From NCBI RefSeq assembly GCF_900111455.1, contig NZ_FOIE01000009.1, forward strand, positions 62,001 through 126,000: a stretch of 64,000 nucleotides of DNA, in the 5' to 3' direction. The stretch is from Geodermatophilus poikilotrophus. GTDB lineage: Bacteria; Actinomycetota; Actinomycetes; Mycobacteriales; Geodermatophilaceae. This document shows, in pieces, positions 21,869-30,801 of this stretch. A program made the translations under genes and the position numbers. Under the pieces are notes generated by a model that did no database searches, had not been told where the DNA came from, and was given only the letters and a program-made list of their open reading frames with translations. Within the stretch, counting starts at the first letter, position 1, and each line of letters starts with the position of its first letter.

Positions 21869-23953
21869 CTCGTGGCCCCCCTCAGGGTGCTGCGGCGAGC
21901 TGGCGAGCCGTGGGGGGGAGGGGGTCCTCTTCTTGTGGCGGTACATGTCGGCGTCGGAGGCGCGCAGCAGCGTGTCGGCGCCGCCCTGGCCGCCCGCGTG
22001 GACGGCGACGCCCACGCTGGTGCCGACGGCGACGGCGGTGCCCTCGAGGCGGAAGGGCTCATCGAAGCAGCCCAGCACCCGGGCGACGACGCGGTCGGCG
22101 TCCTCCGGCCGGGCGAGGGCGGGCAGCAGCACGGCGAACTCGTCGCCGCTGAGCCGGCCCACCATGTCGCCGGGGCGGATCGCGGCGCGCAGCCGGGCCG
22201 ACACCTGTCGCAGCAGCTCGTCACCGGCGGCGTGGCCGAGGGAGTCGTTGACCGACTTGAAGCGGTCGAGGTCGCAGAAGAGCACGCCGACGTGCTGCTC
22301 CGCGGGCGTGGTGGTCAGCGCCTCGCCGAGCCGGTCGAGGAAGAGCACCCGGTTGGGCAGCCCGGTGAGCGCGTCGTGGGTGGCCTGGTGCCGCACGGTC
22401 TCGAGCAGGCGTGCGCGCTGGAGGGCGGTCGCGGCCTGGTCGCCGACACCGCGCAGGCGGTGCAGCACGTCACCGGCGAGGACCTCCGGGGCCCGCCCGG
22501 CCGGCCAGCTCGCCGTGGCGACACCGAGGAAGGTGCGCCCGGCCACGAGCGGGACGGCGACGACGTCGGTGAGCTCCAGCGCCGTGAGCAGCTGCTGCAG
22601 CACCGGGCTGCTGGACTCGGGCCGCAGGAAGCGCGGCTCCCGGTCGGTCAGCATCCCGACCAGCTCGGGGACGTCCTCGGCGTGCAGGGGCGTCTCGTAC
22701 ATCAGCCGCTGGTGTGACTCGTCGGGGTCCACGTGGGCGGCGGTGCGCAGGCAGCCCGCCGCGGGGTCCCAGAGCATCACCGCGGCGCTGTCGCAGCCCA
22801 CGACGCGGGGCAGCGCCGCGGCGACCACCGCGCACACGTCGTCGGCCTCGGTGGCCTCGGCGAGCTCGTGGGCCAGGGTGAGCAGCGTCCCGGCGCGGTC
22901 GGCCTCCTGCCGCGAGGTCTCCAGGGCCATGAGCAGGTCGAGCGCGGCCGCGGCGTGGCCGGCGTAGGCGCCCAGCATCCCGTGCTCGTGACCGAACCCG
23001 CCGTCACCGGGACGGTAGACCGCGGCCAGCCGGCCGTGCACGCGACGGGCGGAGGCGACGTCGACCGCGACGACGTTGGGGCCGGGGTCGGCGCCGGCCA
23101 GCAGCGTCGCGGCCAGGGCCTCGACCTCGGCTGCCGGCAGGCCGGCGCTGTGCACCAGCGCCGGACCGCCCGCGGGGTCGGCGACGGCCAGCACCCAGCC
23201 CGGGGCGAGCACGGCCTCGGCGGCCTTCTCGACGATCCGCTGCAGGACGGTGCCGACGTCGTCGCTGGCGACGAGGTCGGCCGCGGCCGACTGGAGGATG
23301 CGCAACTGCTCGCGCAGGGCCAGCAGCTCGCGGCTCTCGCCCTCGCCGCGGCGCCGGCCGCCGAAGCGGCGGCGGCGTTCCCAGCTGAGGTGGTACAGGC
23401 AGACCGGGTGGCCGTCGGACTCGCACTCGGTGTGCACCACCTCGGCCGGGGGCAGCCCGAACACCGTCGGCACGGCGCCGATCAGCCCCTGGGCGTACTC
23501 GCAGTCCAGCCGGGAGTGCCGGTAGCCCTCGTGCAGCCGGTAGCTGAGCGTGGCGGAGGTGGCGCCGGACTCCAGGACGCGCATCGTGGACGTGGTCGAG
23601 AACTTGGCGACGGCGCGCGGCAGCTGCCGGTACACCTGACGGGGCGACCCCATGGCACGGATGAGCAGGACCAGCGAGGGACCCAGACCGAGGCCGAGGG
23701 CCTCCCGGCCGACGTGGAACATCGTCCGCGGGTCGCCGAGCACCTCGGTGGCCGCGGTGAACAGCCTGATCCGGGTGTCGTAGCTGGTCCACAGCGCGAG
23801 GCTCTCCAGCTCCGCGGTGCTGTGCGGGACGTCGGCACGGCGCAGCACCTCCGTGACCGCGTCGTCCCCGCCCTGCTGGCGCACGTAGCCCAGCAGCAGC
23901 CCCGTGGTGGCGCCGGACGTCTCCCTGGCCTCGGACACCGCAGGGCCGCTCAC
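21863..23953 (-). CDS. diguanylate cyclase-type GGDEF protein with V4R-like sensor and GAF domains
   Basis: A protein of about 696 residues. The N-terminal region (about 1-185) resembles helix-rich sensors that end in a V4R-like Cys motif (CESDGHPVCLYHLSW). Two GAF-like segments follow (about 205-355 and 375-535), then a GGDEF domain (about 540-690) with DALTGLPNR, FCDLDRFKSVND and active-site loop RLSGDEFAVLL. SGDEF instead of GGDEF is usually tolerated, so c-di-GMP synthesis is plausible; no inhibitory RxxD site precedes it. No EAL domain is attached. The start is provisional: GTG 23953 or 23938. It is convergent and overlapping with the phosphatase gene. Confidence 0.82.
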   Translation of the reverse strand: MSGPAVSEARETSGATTGLLLGYVRQQGGDDAVTEVLRRADVPHSTAELESLALWTSYDTRIRLFTAATEVLGDPRTMFHVGREALGLGLGPSLVLLIRAMGSPRQVYRQLPRAVAKFSTTSTMRVLESGATSATLSYRLHEGYRHSRLDCEYAQGLIGAVPTVFGLPPAEVVHTECESDGHPVCLYHLSWERRRRFGGRRRGEGESRELLALREQLRILQSAAADLVASDDVGTVLQRIVEKAAEAVLAPGWVLAVADPAGGPALVHSAGLPAAEVEALAATLLAGADPGPNVVAVDVASARRVHGRLAAVYRPGDGGFGHEHGMLGAYAGHAAAALDLLMALETSRQEADRAGTLLTLAHELAEATEADDVCAVVAAALPRVVGCDSAAVMLWDPAAGCLRTAAHVDPDESHQRLMYETPLHAEDVPELVGMLTDREPRFLRPESSSPVLQQLLTALELTDVVAVPLVAGRTFLGVATASWPAGRAPEVLAGDVLHRLRGVGDQAATALQRARLLETVRHQATHDALTGLPNRVLFLDRLGEALTTTPAEQHVGVLFCDLDRFKSVNDSLGHAAGDELLRQVSARLRAAIRPGDMVGRLSGDEFAVLLPALARPEDADRVVARVLGCFDEPFRLEGTAVAVGTSVGVAVHAGGQGGADTLLRASDADMYRHKKRTPSPPRLASSPQHPEGGHES

Positions 23954-24055
23954 CTGGGGCCACCCGTTCTGCTCACGCCCGTCCCATCGGCAGGACGGGG
24001 CCCGGAGTTGAACGGTCACACTCCAACGGGGGACGGCGCAACCGGGTGGTGCCTG

Positions 24056-24072
24056 ATACCCCGTGGGGGTAT
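24056..24072. promoter_or_regulatory. CsoR/RcnR-type metal operator-like palindrome
   Basis: ATACCCCGTGGGGGTAT: arms ATACCCC and GGGGTAT around GTG. G/C tracts flanked by TA in dyad symmetry are typical of CsoR-family copper or persulfide operators. It lies 54 bases before the DUF4396 start and could overlap its promoter. No csoR gene is in the window. Confidence 0.55.
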
Positions 24073-24126
24073 GCTGTCCCCGTCGGGGCAGCCGTGCCCG
24101 ACGTCCGACCCGAGGAGGCGACTCCC

Positions 24127-24627
24127 ATGACGACGAGTTCGCACGACCACGCGCCCCGGGCACACGCGGGGCACCCGGCCGACCCCCGCCCCGCCTCGTG
24201 GGCCATGGCGGCGTCGGCCACGCTGCACTGCCTCACCGGCTGCGCCATCGGCGAGGTGCTCGGCATGGTGATCGGCACGTCCGTCGGCCTGTCCGACTGG
24301 GCCACGGTGGCGCTCGCCGTCGCCCTGGCCTTCGTCTTCGGGTACGCGCTGACGATGCGGGGGGTGCTGCGCGCGGGGCTGCCCTTCCGTCGCGCGCTCC
24401 AGGTGGCGCTGGCCGCCGACACGATCTCCATCGCCGTCATGGAGGTCGTCGACAACGCCGTGATGCTGACGGTCCCGGGCGCGATGGAGGCGGGCATCTC
24501 GGGCGCGCTGTTCTGGCTCGCCCTCGCCGGCGCCCTGGCGGTCGCCTTCGTCGTGACCCTGCCGATCAACCGCTGGATGATCAGCCGCGGCCGGGGCCAC
24601 GCCGTCGTCCACCAGCTGCACGGCTGA
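24127..24627 (+). CDS. DUF4396 family membrane protein
   Basis: A 166-residue membrane protein with a His-rich N-terminus (SSHDHAPRAHAGHP) and about four helices. The core blocks are TLHCLTGCAIGEVLGMVIG, VALAVALAFVFGYALTMRGVLRAG, ADTISIAVMEVVDNAVML and FVVTLPINRWMISRGRGH. DUF4396 proteins are often found with copper or heavy-metal genes, and the His-rich tail plus the CxxxC motif in helix 1 fit metal handling. The palindrome 54 bases upstream suggests metal-responsive repression. GAGGAGG lies 8 bases before the ATG. Confidence 0.82.
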   Translation: MTTSSHDHAPRAHAGHPADPRPASWAMAASATLHCLTGCAIGEVLGMVIGTSVGLSDWATVALAVALAFVFGYALTMRGVLRAGLPFRRALQVALAADTISIAVMEVVDNAVMLTVPGAMEAGISGALFWLALAGALAVAFVVTLPINRWMISRGRGHAVVHQLHG

Positions 24628-24644
24628 CGGACCCCGGACAGCAA

Positions 24645-24679
24645 GCGACCCCGGTCTCCACCAGGGAGGCCGGGGTCGC
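24645..24679. terminator. hairpin terminator between convergent genes
   Basis: A 15-bp stem with one mismatch (GCGACCCCGGTCTCC / GGAGGCCGGGGTCGC) and 5-base loop, 18 bases after the DUF4396 stop and 18 bases before the end of the convergent small gene. There is no T tract, as is usual in actinobacteria. Confidence 0.7.
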
Positions 24680-24696
24680 GCGTCGTCGGGAAGGGC

Positions 24697-24843
24697 TCAG
24701 CGGGTGAACCCGCTGCTGTTCGCCATCGTCAGCAGCTCGTCGCGCATCGCCGGGCTGCTGGTGCGCGCCAGGGCGCGGTCGAGCGCCCGCCGCGTCCGCG
24801 CCGCCTGCCGACGCCGCCGCCAGCTGGAGGTCACGCTGTTCAT
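24697..24843 (-). CDS. small basic conserved protein, unknown
   Basis: A 48-residue protein: MNSVTSSWRRRRQAARTRR, then ALDRALARTSSPAMRDELLTMANSSGFTR. It is strongly basic in the first half and helical in the second, suggesting nucleic-acid or membrane-surface binding. Similar short SWRRRRQAARTRRALDRAL proteins occur in related actinobacteria, from memory. GAAGAAGG lies about 7 bases before the ATG. It is followed by a hairpin shared with the DUF4396 gene. Confidence 0.6.
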   Translation of the reverse strand: MNSVTSSWRRRRQAARTRRALDRALARTSSPAMRDELLTMANSSGFTR

Positions 24844-24978
24844 GTCCCGATGCCTTCTTCCGGTCTCGTGGGGGTGTACACCAAGAACAATGCAGGCGCA
24901 CGCCCGAGTATTCCGAAGAAAGCCAGGTGAACGGCGCGACACGGCGACGATCCATTACCCCGAGGGGTGACGTCGACC

Positions 24979-26691
24979 TCAGCCGTCGACGCCCAGCTCC
25001 CGGCGCGCCGCCGCGCGCGCCTCGTGCGGGTCGTCGGTCAGCAGCGCCGCCTCGGCGGCCCGCCGGCAGGCGTCGGTGTCGACCACGGCCAGGCGGGCCC
25101 CGACCCCGGCGATGGACGACGCGGCGCAGGACAGCGAGGTGACACCGAGGCCGACGAGGACGCAGGCCAGCAGCGGGTCGGCGGCGGCCTCCCCGCAGAC
25201 CCCGACCGACCTCCCGGTGCGGCGGCCGGCCTCGGCGGTCAGCTGCACCAACGCCAGCAGGGCCGGCTGCCAGGGGTCGGTGAGGTCGGCGAGGTCGGCC
25301 GAGAGCCGGTCGGCGGCCAGCGTGTACTGCGACAGGTCGTTGGTGCCGATCGACAGGAAGTCGACGTGCCGCAGCAGCCGCTCGGCCATCAGCGCCGCCG
25401 AGGGGACCTCGATCATCACGCCGGGGGTGAGCCCGCGGGCGCGCACCCGCGCGCCGAAGTCCGCGGCCTCCCCGACGGTGGCCACCATCGGCGCCATCAC
25501 CCAGGGCGAGGCGCCGGTCCGACGGGCGGCCTCGGCGATCGCGTCGAGCTGCCGCTCCAGCAGGCCGGGGTCGCGCCGGGCGACCCGCAGGCCACGGACG
25601 CCGAGGGCGGGGTTGTCCTCGTCGGGCATCGTGGCGAAGGCCAGCGGCTTGTCCGACCCGGCGTCCAGCGTGCGGACGACGACCCGCTGACCGGGGAAGG
25701 CCTCGAAGACCTCGGCGTAGCCGCGGGCCTGCTCCTCCACCGAGGGCTCCTCGGCCCGGCTGAGGAAGGCCAGCTCGGTGCGCAGCAGCCCGACCCCCTC
25801 GGCGTGGGCGGCGGCCGCGGCCCGCGCGCCCGCGCCGTCCTGCACGTTGGCCAGCACCTTCACCTCGAGCCCGTCCCGGGTGCGGCCCGGGCCGCGGTAA
25901 CCGGCCAGCGCCGCGGCGGCGGCCTGTGACGCCTGCAGCCGGGCGCGCGCCTCCTCCGGGTCGGGGTCGACGGTGACCGTGCCGCGCTCGCCGTCGAGCA
26001 GCACGGTGGCGCCCTCCGGCACGTCGGCCAGGCCACCGACGGCCACCACGCACGGCAGCCCCAGCTGGCGGGCGATGATCGCGGTGTGGCTGGTCGTGCC
26101 GCCCAGCCTGGTGGCCAGGCCGGTGATGCGCCGGGGGTCGAGTCCCGCGGTGTCGGCCGGCGCGAGGTCGTCGGCCAGCAGCACCGACGGCTGGGCCGGG
26201 CTCGGCACGCCGGGCTCCCCCTGCCCGGTCAGCTGGGCGACGATCCGGTCGCGGACGTCGCGGACGTCGGTCACCCGCTCGGCCATGAGCCCACCGAGGC
26301 TGGTGAACAGGTCGACGAACTGCTGCGCGGCCTGCACGGTCGCGACGGCGGCGGGCGTGCCGGCGTCGATCCGCTGCTCGACGGACGACAGCAGGCCGCG
26401 GTCGCGGGCCAGTCCGGCGGTCGTGGCCAGCACCTCCGCGCTCACCCCGGTCGCCGCAGCCGCGCGCTCGGTCAGCCGGTCGGCCACCACGCCGGCGGCC
26501 GCGGCGAAGCGCTCCTTCTCCCCCGCGCGCTCCTCCTCGGCGACCACGGCACCGTCGTCGGCCGGCAGCAGGACCGTGCCCGACGGGCGGACGACCGGGC
26601 CCCAGGCCACCCCGGGGACGACGGGTGTCCCGGGCAGGACCACCGGAGCGGCGGTCGTGGGGGCGGTGGTTCCGGGAGCGTGGGTGGTCAT
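24979..26691 (-). CDS. ptsI: PTS enzyme I (phosphoenolpyruvate-protein phosphotransferase)
   Basis: A 570-residue enzyme I of usual length. The phospho-His is His202 in RLGGTTSHTAIIARQLG; the PEP-binding C-terminal barrel shows VGLLRTELAFL, FLSIGTNDLSQYTLAADR and VCGEAAADPLLACVL with its catalytic Cys. It transfers phosphate from PEP to HPr in the cytosol. It is divergent from fruR-fruK-fruA-ptsH and shares a 160-base regulatory region with a perfect palindrome. Together the locus encodes every protein needed for fructose uptake as fructose 1-phosphate. Confidence 0.95.
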   Translation of the reverse strand: MTTHAPGTTAPTTAAPVVLPGTPVVPGVAWGPVVRPSGTVLLPADDGAVVAEEERAGEKERFAAAAGVVADRLTERAAAATGVSAEVLATTAGLARDRGLLSSVEQRIDAGTPAAVATVQAAQQFVDLFTSLGGLMAERVTDVRDVRDRIVAQLTGQGEPGVPSPAQPSVLLADDLAPADTAGLDPRRITGLATRLGGTTSHTAIIARQLGLPCVVAVGGLADVPEGATVLLDGERGTVTVDPDPEEARARLQASQAAAAALAGYRGPGRTRDGLEVKVLANVQDGAGARAAAAAHAEGVGLLRTELAFLSRAEEPSVEEQARGYAEVFEAFPGQRVVVRTLDAGSDKPLAFATMPDEDNPALGVRGLRVARRDPGLLERQLDAIAEAARRTGASPWVMAPMVATVGEAADFGARVRARGLTPGVMIEVPSAALMAERLLRHVDFLSIGTNDLSQYTLAADRLSADLADLTDPWQPALLALVQLTAEAGRRTGRSVGVCGEAAADPLLACVLVGLGVTSLSCAASSIAGVGARLAVVDTDACRRAAEAALLTDDPHEARAAARRELGVDG

Positions 26692-26753
26692 GGCTACCTC
26701 GCACGGGTCAGGGTGGGACGCGACTTCGGCTATGACCAGAGTCACGAAGAGGT

Positions 26754-26783
26754 GTTGACTTGTCAACGGATCACACGTAGAAC
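26754..26783 (+). promoter_or_regulatory. fruR promoter with overlapping GTTGAC-TT-GTCAAC palindrome
   Basis: TTGACT (26755-26760), 17-base spacer and TAGAAC (26778-26783) form a sigma-70-type promoter. The perfect palindrome GTTGACTTGTCAAC (26754-26767) covers its -35 box and gives TTGACA on the opposite strand, where it may also serve ptsI. The leader downstream is unusually A/C-rich with repeated CAACA units. It is a likely FruR operator. Confidence 0.65.
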
Positions 26784-26851
26784 AACAGCAACACAACACC
26801 AAGCCAACACAAACGGGCAACCCGCATGTGCTACGGGCAGGGAGGTGGGAC

Positions 26852-27619
26852 GTGTACGCGGAGGAACGCCAGCAGGCGATCGCCGGGCTGGTCGCCGACC
26901 GCGGCCGGGTGTCGGTGGCCGCCCTCGCCGAGGAGTTCCGGGTCACCACCGAGACGGTGCGCCGCGACCTCGCCGTCCTGGAACGAGCGGGGATGCTGCG
27001 CCGGGTGCACGGTGGCGCCGTGCCGGCCGGCGCCCTGACCTACGTGGAGACCGCGCTCGGCGAGCGGCACGGCACCCGCAGCGAGCAGAAGCGCAAGATC
27101 GCCGCCGCCGCGCTGGACCTGCTGCCCGGCACCGGCGGCAGCCTGCTGCTCGACGGCGGCAGCTCCGTCGCCGCGCTGGCCGAGGTCCTCCCCGCCGACC
27201 GCCGACTCCTGGTGGCCACCCACTCGGTGCCGCTCGCCGCCCGGCTGGCCGTGGCCCCCGGTGTCGACCTGCACGTGCTCGGCGGGCGGGTCCGCGGGAT
27301 CACCCAGTGCGCCGTGGGCGAGCGGACGGTCGCCACCCTCGCCGACCTGCGGGCCGACGTGGCCGTCCTCGGCACCAACGGCATCACCGCCGAGCACGGC
27401 TTCACCACCCCCGACGAGGCGGAGGCCGCGGTGAAGCGTGCGATGATCCGCGCCGGGCAGAAGGTGGTCGTGCTCGCCGACAGCAGCAAGCTCGGCCGCG
27501 AGCACCTGGTCCGCTTCGCCACGTCGGCCGACGTCGACGTCCTGGTCACCGACGCCGAGGCCGCACCGGCCGACCTCGCCCGTCTCGAGGACGCCGGGAT
27601 CGAGGTCGTGGTCGCATGA
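26852..27619 (+). CDS. fruR: DeoR/GlpR-family regulator of the fructose PTS (FruR-like)
   Basis: A 255-residue DeoR-family repressor: N-terminal helix-turn-helix VYAEERQQAIAGLVADRGRVSVAALAEEFRVTTETVRRDLAVLE, HGGAVPAG link, and a DeoR C-terminal sugar-phosphate domain with LLLDGGSS, LGTNGITAEHGFTTPDEAEAAVKRAM and LADSSKLG. Fructose 1-phosphate is the expected inducer by analogy with other fru operons. GTG 26852 has GGGAGGTGGG upstream. Its stop overlaps the fruK start (ATGA), so the two are coupled. It probably represses its own operon and ptsI through the palindrome at 26754. Confidence 0.88.
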   Translation: MYAEERQQAIAGLVADRGRVSVAALAEEFRVTTETVRRDLAVLERAGMLRRVHGGAVPAGALTYVETALGERHGTRSEQKRKIAAAALDLLPGTGGSLLLDGGSSVAALAEVLPADRRLLVATHSVPLAARLAVAPGVDLHVLGGRVRGITQCAVGERTVATLADLRADVAVLGTNGITAEHGFTTPDEAEAAVKRAMIRAGQKVVVLADSSKLGREHLVRFATSADVDVLVTDAEAAPADLARLEDAGIEVVVA

Positions 27620-28650
27620 CTGCACGGGTCGTCACCCTCACCGCCAACCCCAGCCTGGACCGGACGCTCGCGCTGCCCGGCCCGCTGGTGCGCGGCGGCG
27701 TGGCCCGCCTGGCGCCGAGCTCCACCGAGCCGGGTGGCAAGGGCGTCAACGTGGCCCGCGCGGTCGCCGCTGCCGGCGGGGACGTCGTCACGGTGCTGCC
27801 CGCGGCCGACGACGACCCGATCGTCCGGGCGCTGCGGGAGCTGGACCTGCCGATGGCCACGGTCCCGATCGCCACGCCGGTGCGCACCAACTACACGCTG
27901 GCAGAGCCCGACGGCACCACCACCAAGCTCAACGAGCCCGGTGCCCCGCTGGACGACGAGGCCCGCGGAGCGCTGACGATCGCGATGCACCAGCACGCCG
28001 AGGGCGCCCGCTGGGTGGTGCTCTCCGGCTCGCTGCCGCCCGGTACGCCGCTGGACTGGTACGCCGACCTGGTCCGCTCGTTGCGCGACACCGGCGCGAA
28101 GATCGCAGTCGACACCTCCGAGGCCCCGCTGCTGGCGCTGCTGGACGCCGGCCCCGACGCCGCGCCGGACCTGCTCAAGCCCAACTCCGAGGAGCTCGCT
28201 CAGCTCTCCGGGGTGCCCGAGGCCCACCTCACCGCCAACCGCGCCACCGCCCTGGCCGCCGTCGACACGCTGCACGCGCGCGGCGTGGCCGAGGTGCTGC
28301 TGACCCTCGGCGCCGACGGCGCGCTGCTGTCCGGCGCCGAGGGCGTCTGGGCGGCCACGCCGCCGCGGATCGCCGTCCGCAGCACCGTCGGCGCGGGCGA
28401 CTGCAGCCTGGCCGGCCACCTGCTGGCCGACCTGGCCGGTGGCGGGCCGGCCGAGCGGCTGCGCAGCGCGGTCGCGTACGGCGCCGCCAGCGCGTCGCTG
28501 CCCGGTTCCGCCGTCCCCTCGCCGGAGCAGGTCGCCGCCCTCGACGTCGAGGTCGCCACCGTCCGGACCGAGGGCCTGCCCAGCAGCACCACCGCACCGC
28601 CCGTCACATGGAGCACCACCGTCCCGGCCGCCGGCCGCGACGTCCACTGA
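27616..28650 (+). CDS. fruK: 1-phosphofructokinase
   Basis: A 344-residue PfkB-family kinase. It has LTANPSLDRTLALPGPLVRGGVAR at the N-terminus (FruK/LacC type), STEPGGKGVNVARAVAAAGG, KLNEPGAPL and the catalytic TVGAGDCSLAGHLLA with the Asp base. It converts fructose 1-phosphate to fructose 1,6-bisphosphate. It is translationally coupled to fruR and 18 bases upstream of fruA. A Thr/Pro-rich C-terminal tail of about 30 residues extends beyond the fold. Confidence 0.92.
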   Translation: MTARVVTLTANPSLDRTLALPGPLVRGGVARLAPSSTEPGGKGVNVARAVAAAGGDVVTVLPAADDDPIVRALRELDLPMATVPIATPVRTNYTLAEPDGTTTKLNEPGAPLDDEARGALTIAMHQHAEGARWVVLSGSLPPGTPLDWYADLVRSLRDTGAKIAVDTSEAPLLALLDAGPDAAPDLLKPNSEELAQLSGVPEAHLTANRATALAAVDTLHARGVAEVLLTLGADGALLSGAEGVWAATPPRIAVRSTVGAGDCSLAGHLLADLAGGGPAERLRSAVAYGAASASLPGSAVPSPEQVAALDVEVATVRTEGLPSSTTAPPVTWSTTVPAAGRDVH

Positions 28651-28668
28651 CCACTCCGGAGGTGGGCC

Positions 28669-30801
28669 ATGCCCGACCTGATCACCCCAGACCTGGTGGC
28701 GCTCGACGCCGACCTGGGTTCCGACAAGACCACGGTGGTGCGCCGTCTCGCCGGCCTCGTCGCCGGCGCCGGGCGGGCCACCGGAGCCGACGCCCTCGCC
28801 GACGACGCCCTCGCCCGTGAGGCGCAGGCCGCCACCGGCCTGCCCGGCGGCATCGCGATCCCGCACTGCCGCTCGGCCGCGGTCACCGAGGCCTCGCTGG
28901 CCTTCGCCCGGCTGGACCCCGCGGTCGACTTCGGCGCCCCGGACGGCCCGGCCGACCTGGCGTTCCTCATCGCCGCGCCGGCCCACGGCGACGCCGACCA
29001 CCTCACCCTGCTGACCGCGCTGGCCCGGGCGCTGGTGCGGCCGGAGTTCGTGGCCTCGCTGCGCGCCGCCGGCTCCGCCGACGAGGTGGTGCGGCTGGTG
29101 CAGGAGGTCGTCGCCCCCGAGCCGGCTCCCGCCGGGGCCCCCGCGGCGTCCGGCTCCTCGAGCGCCGCGACCGCCGCGACCCCCGCCGCCGCACCGGCCG
29201 CGGACACCTCCACCACCGCGCGCCGCAGCCTGGTCGTGGTCAGCGCCTGCCCGACCGGCATCGCGCACACCTACATGGCCGCCGACAAGCTCACCGCCGC
29301 CGCCGAGGGGGCCGGGGTCGACGTGCACGTCGAGACCCAGGGCTCCTCGGGCTCCACCCCGCTCGACCCGGCCGTCATCCGGGCCGCGGACGCGGTCATC
29401 TTCGCCGTCGACGTCGGCGTCCGGGACCGCGACCGGTTCGCCGGCAAGCCGCTCGTCCAGTCCGGCACCAAGCGGGCCATCAACGAGCCGGACGTCATGA
29501 TCCGCGAGGCGCTGGCCGCCGCCGACGACCCGAACGCCCGCCGGGTGCCGGGTGGTGCCGGTGGCACCGACGAGCCCGCCGCTTCCGCAGGCGGCCGACC
29601 GGGCGCCGCCACGGAGATCCGACGCTGGTTGCTCACCGGCGTCAGCTACATGATCCCGTTCGTCGCCGCTGGCGGTCTGCTCATCGCCCTGGGCTTCCTC
29701 TTCGGCGGCTACCAGATCGTCAACCCCGACCCGTCCTCCGCCGACGGCAACAGCTACGCGCTGAACTGGGCGTTGAACAACACCTTCTTCAACCTGCCCG
29801 ACGTCGCGCCGCTCGAGGGACTCAACGACGGCTTCTGGGGCTACCTCGGCGCGGTGTGCACCGTGCTGGGGCAGGCGGCCTTCAGCTTCCTGGTCCCGGC
29901 GCTGGCCGGCTACATCGCCTACGCGATCGCCGACCGGCCGGGCATCGTCCCCGGCTTCGTCGTCGGCTTCGTCTCCGTCCAGGTGGGTGCCGGCTTCATC
30001 GGCGGACTGATCGGCGGCATCATCGCCGGCTTCGCCGCGCTGTGGATCAGCCGCTGGAAGCTGCCCGTCGGGGTCCGTGGCCTGCAGCCGGTCGTCATCA
30101 TCCCGCTGCTCGCCACGCTCATCTCCAGCGGGCTCATGGTCGTCGTCCTCGGCCGCCCGCTGGCCGCCGCCCTCACCGGCCTCGGCAACTGGCTCAACGG
30201 CCTGACCGGCACCTCGGCGATCCTGCTCGGGATCATCCTCGGCCTGATGATGTGCTTCGACCTCGGCGGCCCGGTCAACAAGGCCGCCTACGTCTTCGCC
30301 ACCACGGGGCTGGCCGCCGGCTCCGGCGCCCCGTTGGTCATCATGGCCACCGTCATGGCGGCCGGCATGGTGCCTCCGCTGGCGATGGCCCTCAGCACCG
30401 CCATCCGGCCGAAGCTGTACACCCCGGCCGAGCGGGACAACGGCAAGGCCGCCTGGCTCCTCGGCGCCTCGTTCATCTCCGAGGGCGCGATCCCGTTCGC
30501 CGCGGCCGACCCGCTGCGGGTCATCCCCTCGATGATGCTCGGCGGCGCGACCACCGGTGCGATCGTCGCGGCCTCCGGCATCGAGCTGCGGGCCCCGCAC
30601 GGCGGCATCTTCGTGTTCTTCGCGATGAGCAACGCCCTGCTGTTCGCCCTGGCGGTGGTCATCGGCATGGTGGTCGGCGCCATCGCGGTGACCATCGCCA
30701 AGAGCATCGGCCGCCCGAAGGCCGACGCCGTCCCGGAGGACGCCGTCGACATGGCGCACGCCCACAACGCCGCCCCGGTCACCCAGCCGGCTCGGGCCTG
30801 A
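28669..30801 (+). CDS. fruA: PTS fructose transporter IIABC
   Basis: A 710-residue fused PTS permease. The IIA domain (about 1-148) has phospho-His66 in GIAIPHCRS. An Ala/Pro-rich linker leads to IIB (about 186-290) with phospho-Cys194 in VSACPTGIAHTYMAADKL. IIC (about 310-690) contains the helices WLLTGVSYMIPFVAAGG, IIGLMM-type segment MMCFDLGGPVNKAAY and FISEGAIPFAAADPLRVIPS. Domain order IIA-IIB-IIC matches actinobacterial FruA. It imports fructose as fructose 1-phosphate. A GGAGGTGGG ribosome site precedes the ATG. HPr follows 50 bases downstream. Confidence 0.95.
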   Translation: MPDLITPDLVALDADLGSDKTTVVRRLAGLVAGAGRATGADALADDALAREAQAATGLPGGIAIPHCRSAAVTEASLAFARLDPAVDFGAPDGPADLAFLIAAPAHGDADHLTLLTALARALVRPEFVASLRAAGSADEVVRLVQEVVAPEPAPAGAPAASGSSSAATAATPAAAPAADTSTTARRSLVVVSACPTGIAHTYMAADKLTAAAEGAGVDVHVETQGSSGSTPLDPAVIRAADAVIFAVDVGVRDRDRFAGKPLVQSGTKRAINEPDVMIREALAAADDPNARRVPGGAGGTDEPAASAGGRPGAATEIRRWLLTGVSYMIPFVAAGGLLIALGFLFGGYQIVNPDPSSADGNSYALNWALNNTFFNLPDVAPLEGLNDGFWGYLGAVCTVLGQAAFSFLVPALAGYIAYAIADRPGIVPGFVVGFVSVQVGAGFIGGLIGGIIAGFAALWISRWKLPVGVRGLQPVVIIPLLATLISSGLMVVVLGRPLAAALTGLGNWLNGLTGTSAILLGIILGLMMCFDLGGPVNKAAYVFATTGLAAGSGAPLVIMATVMAAGMVPPLAMALSTAIRPKLYTPAERDNGKAAWLLGASFISEGAIPFAAADPLRVIPSMMLGGATTGAIVAASGIELRAPHGGIFVFFAMSNALLFALAVVIGMVVGAIAVTIAKSIGRPKADAVPEDAVDMAHAHNAAPVTQPARA

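Noticed and set aside
19081-22152. A 1023-codon plus-strand frame across the tannase and phosphatase region
   Set aside because: Out-of-frame shadow of the minus-strand esterase and the real phosphatase; composition typical of a shadow frame.
24951-24967. Second CsoR-like palindrome TTACCCCGAGGGGTGA near the ptsI 3' end
   Set aside because: Arms are only 5-6 bp, the spacing differs from the 24056 site and it does not sit before a gene start; it may be part of a terminator.
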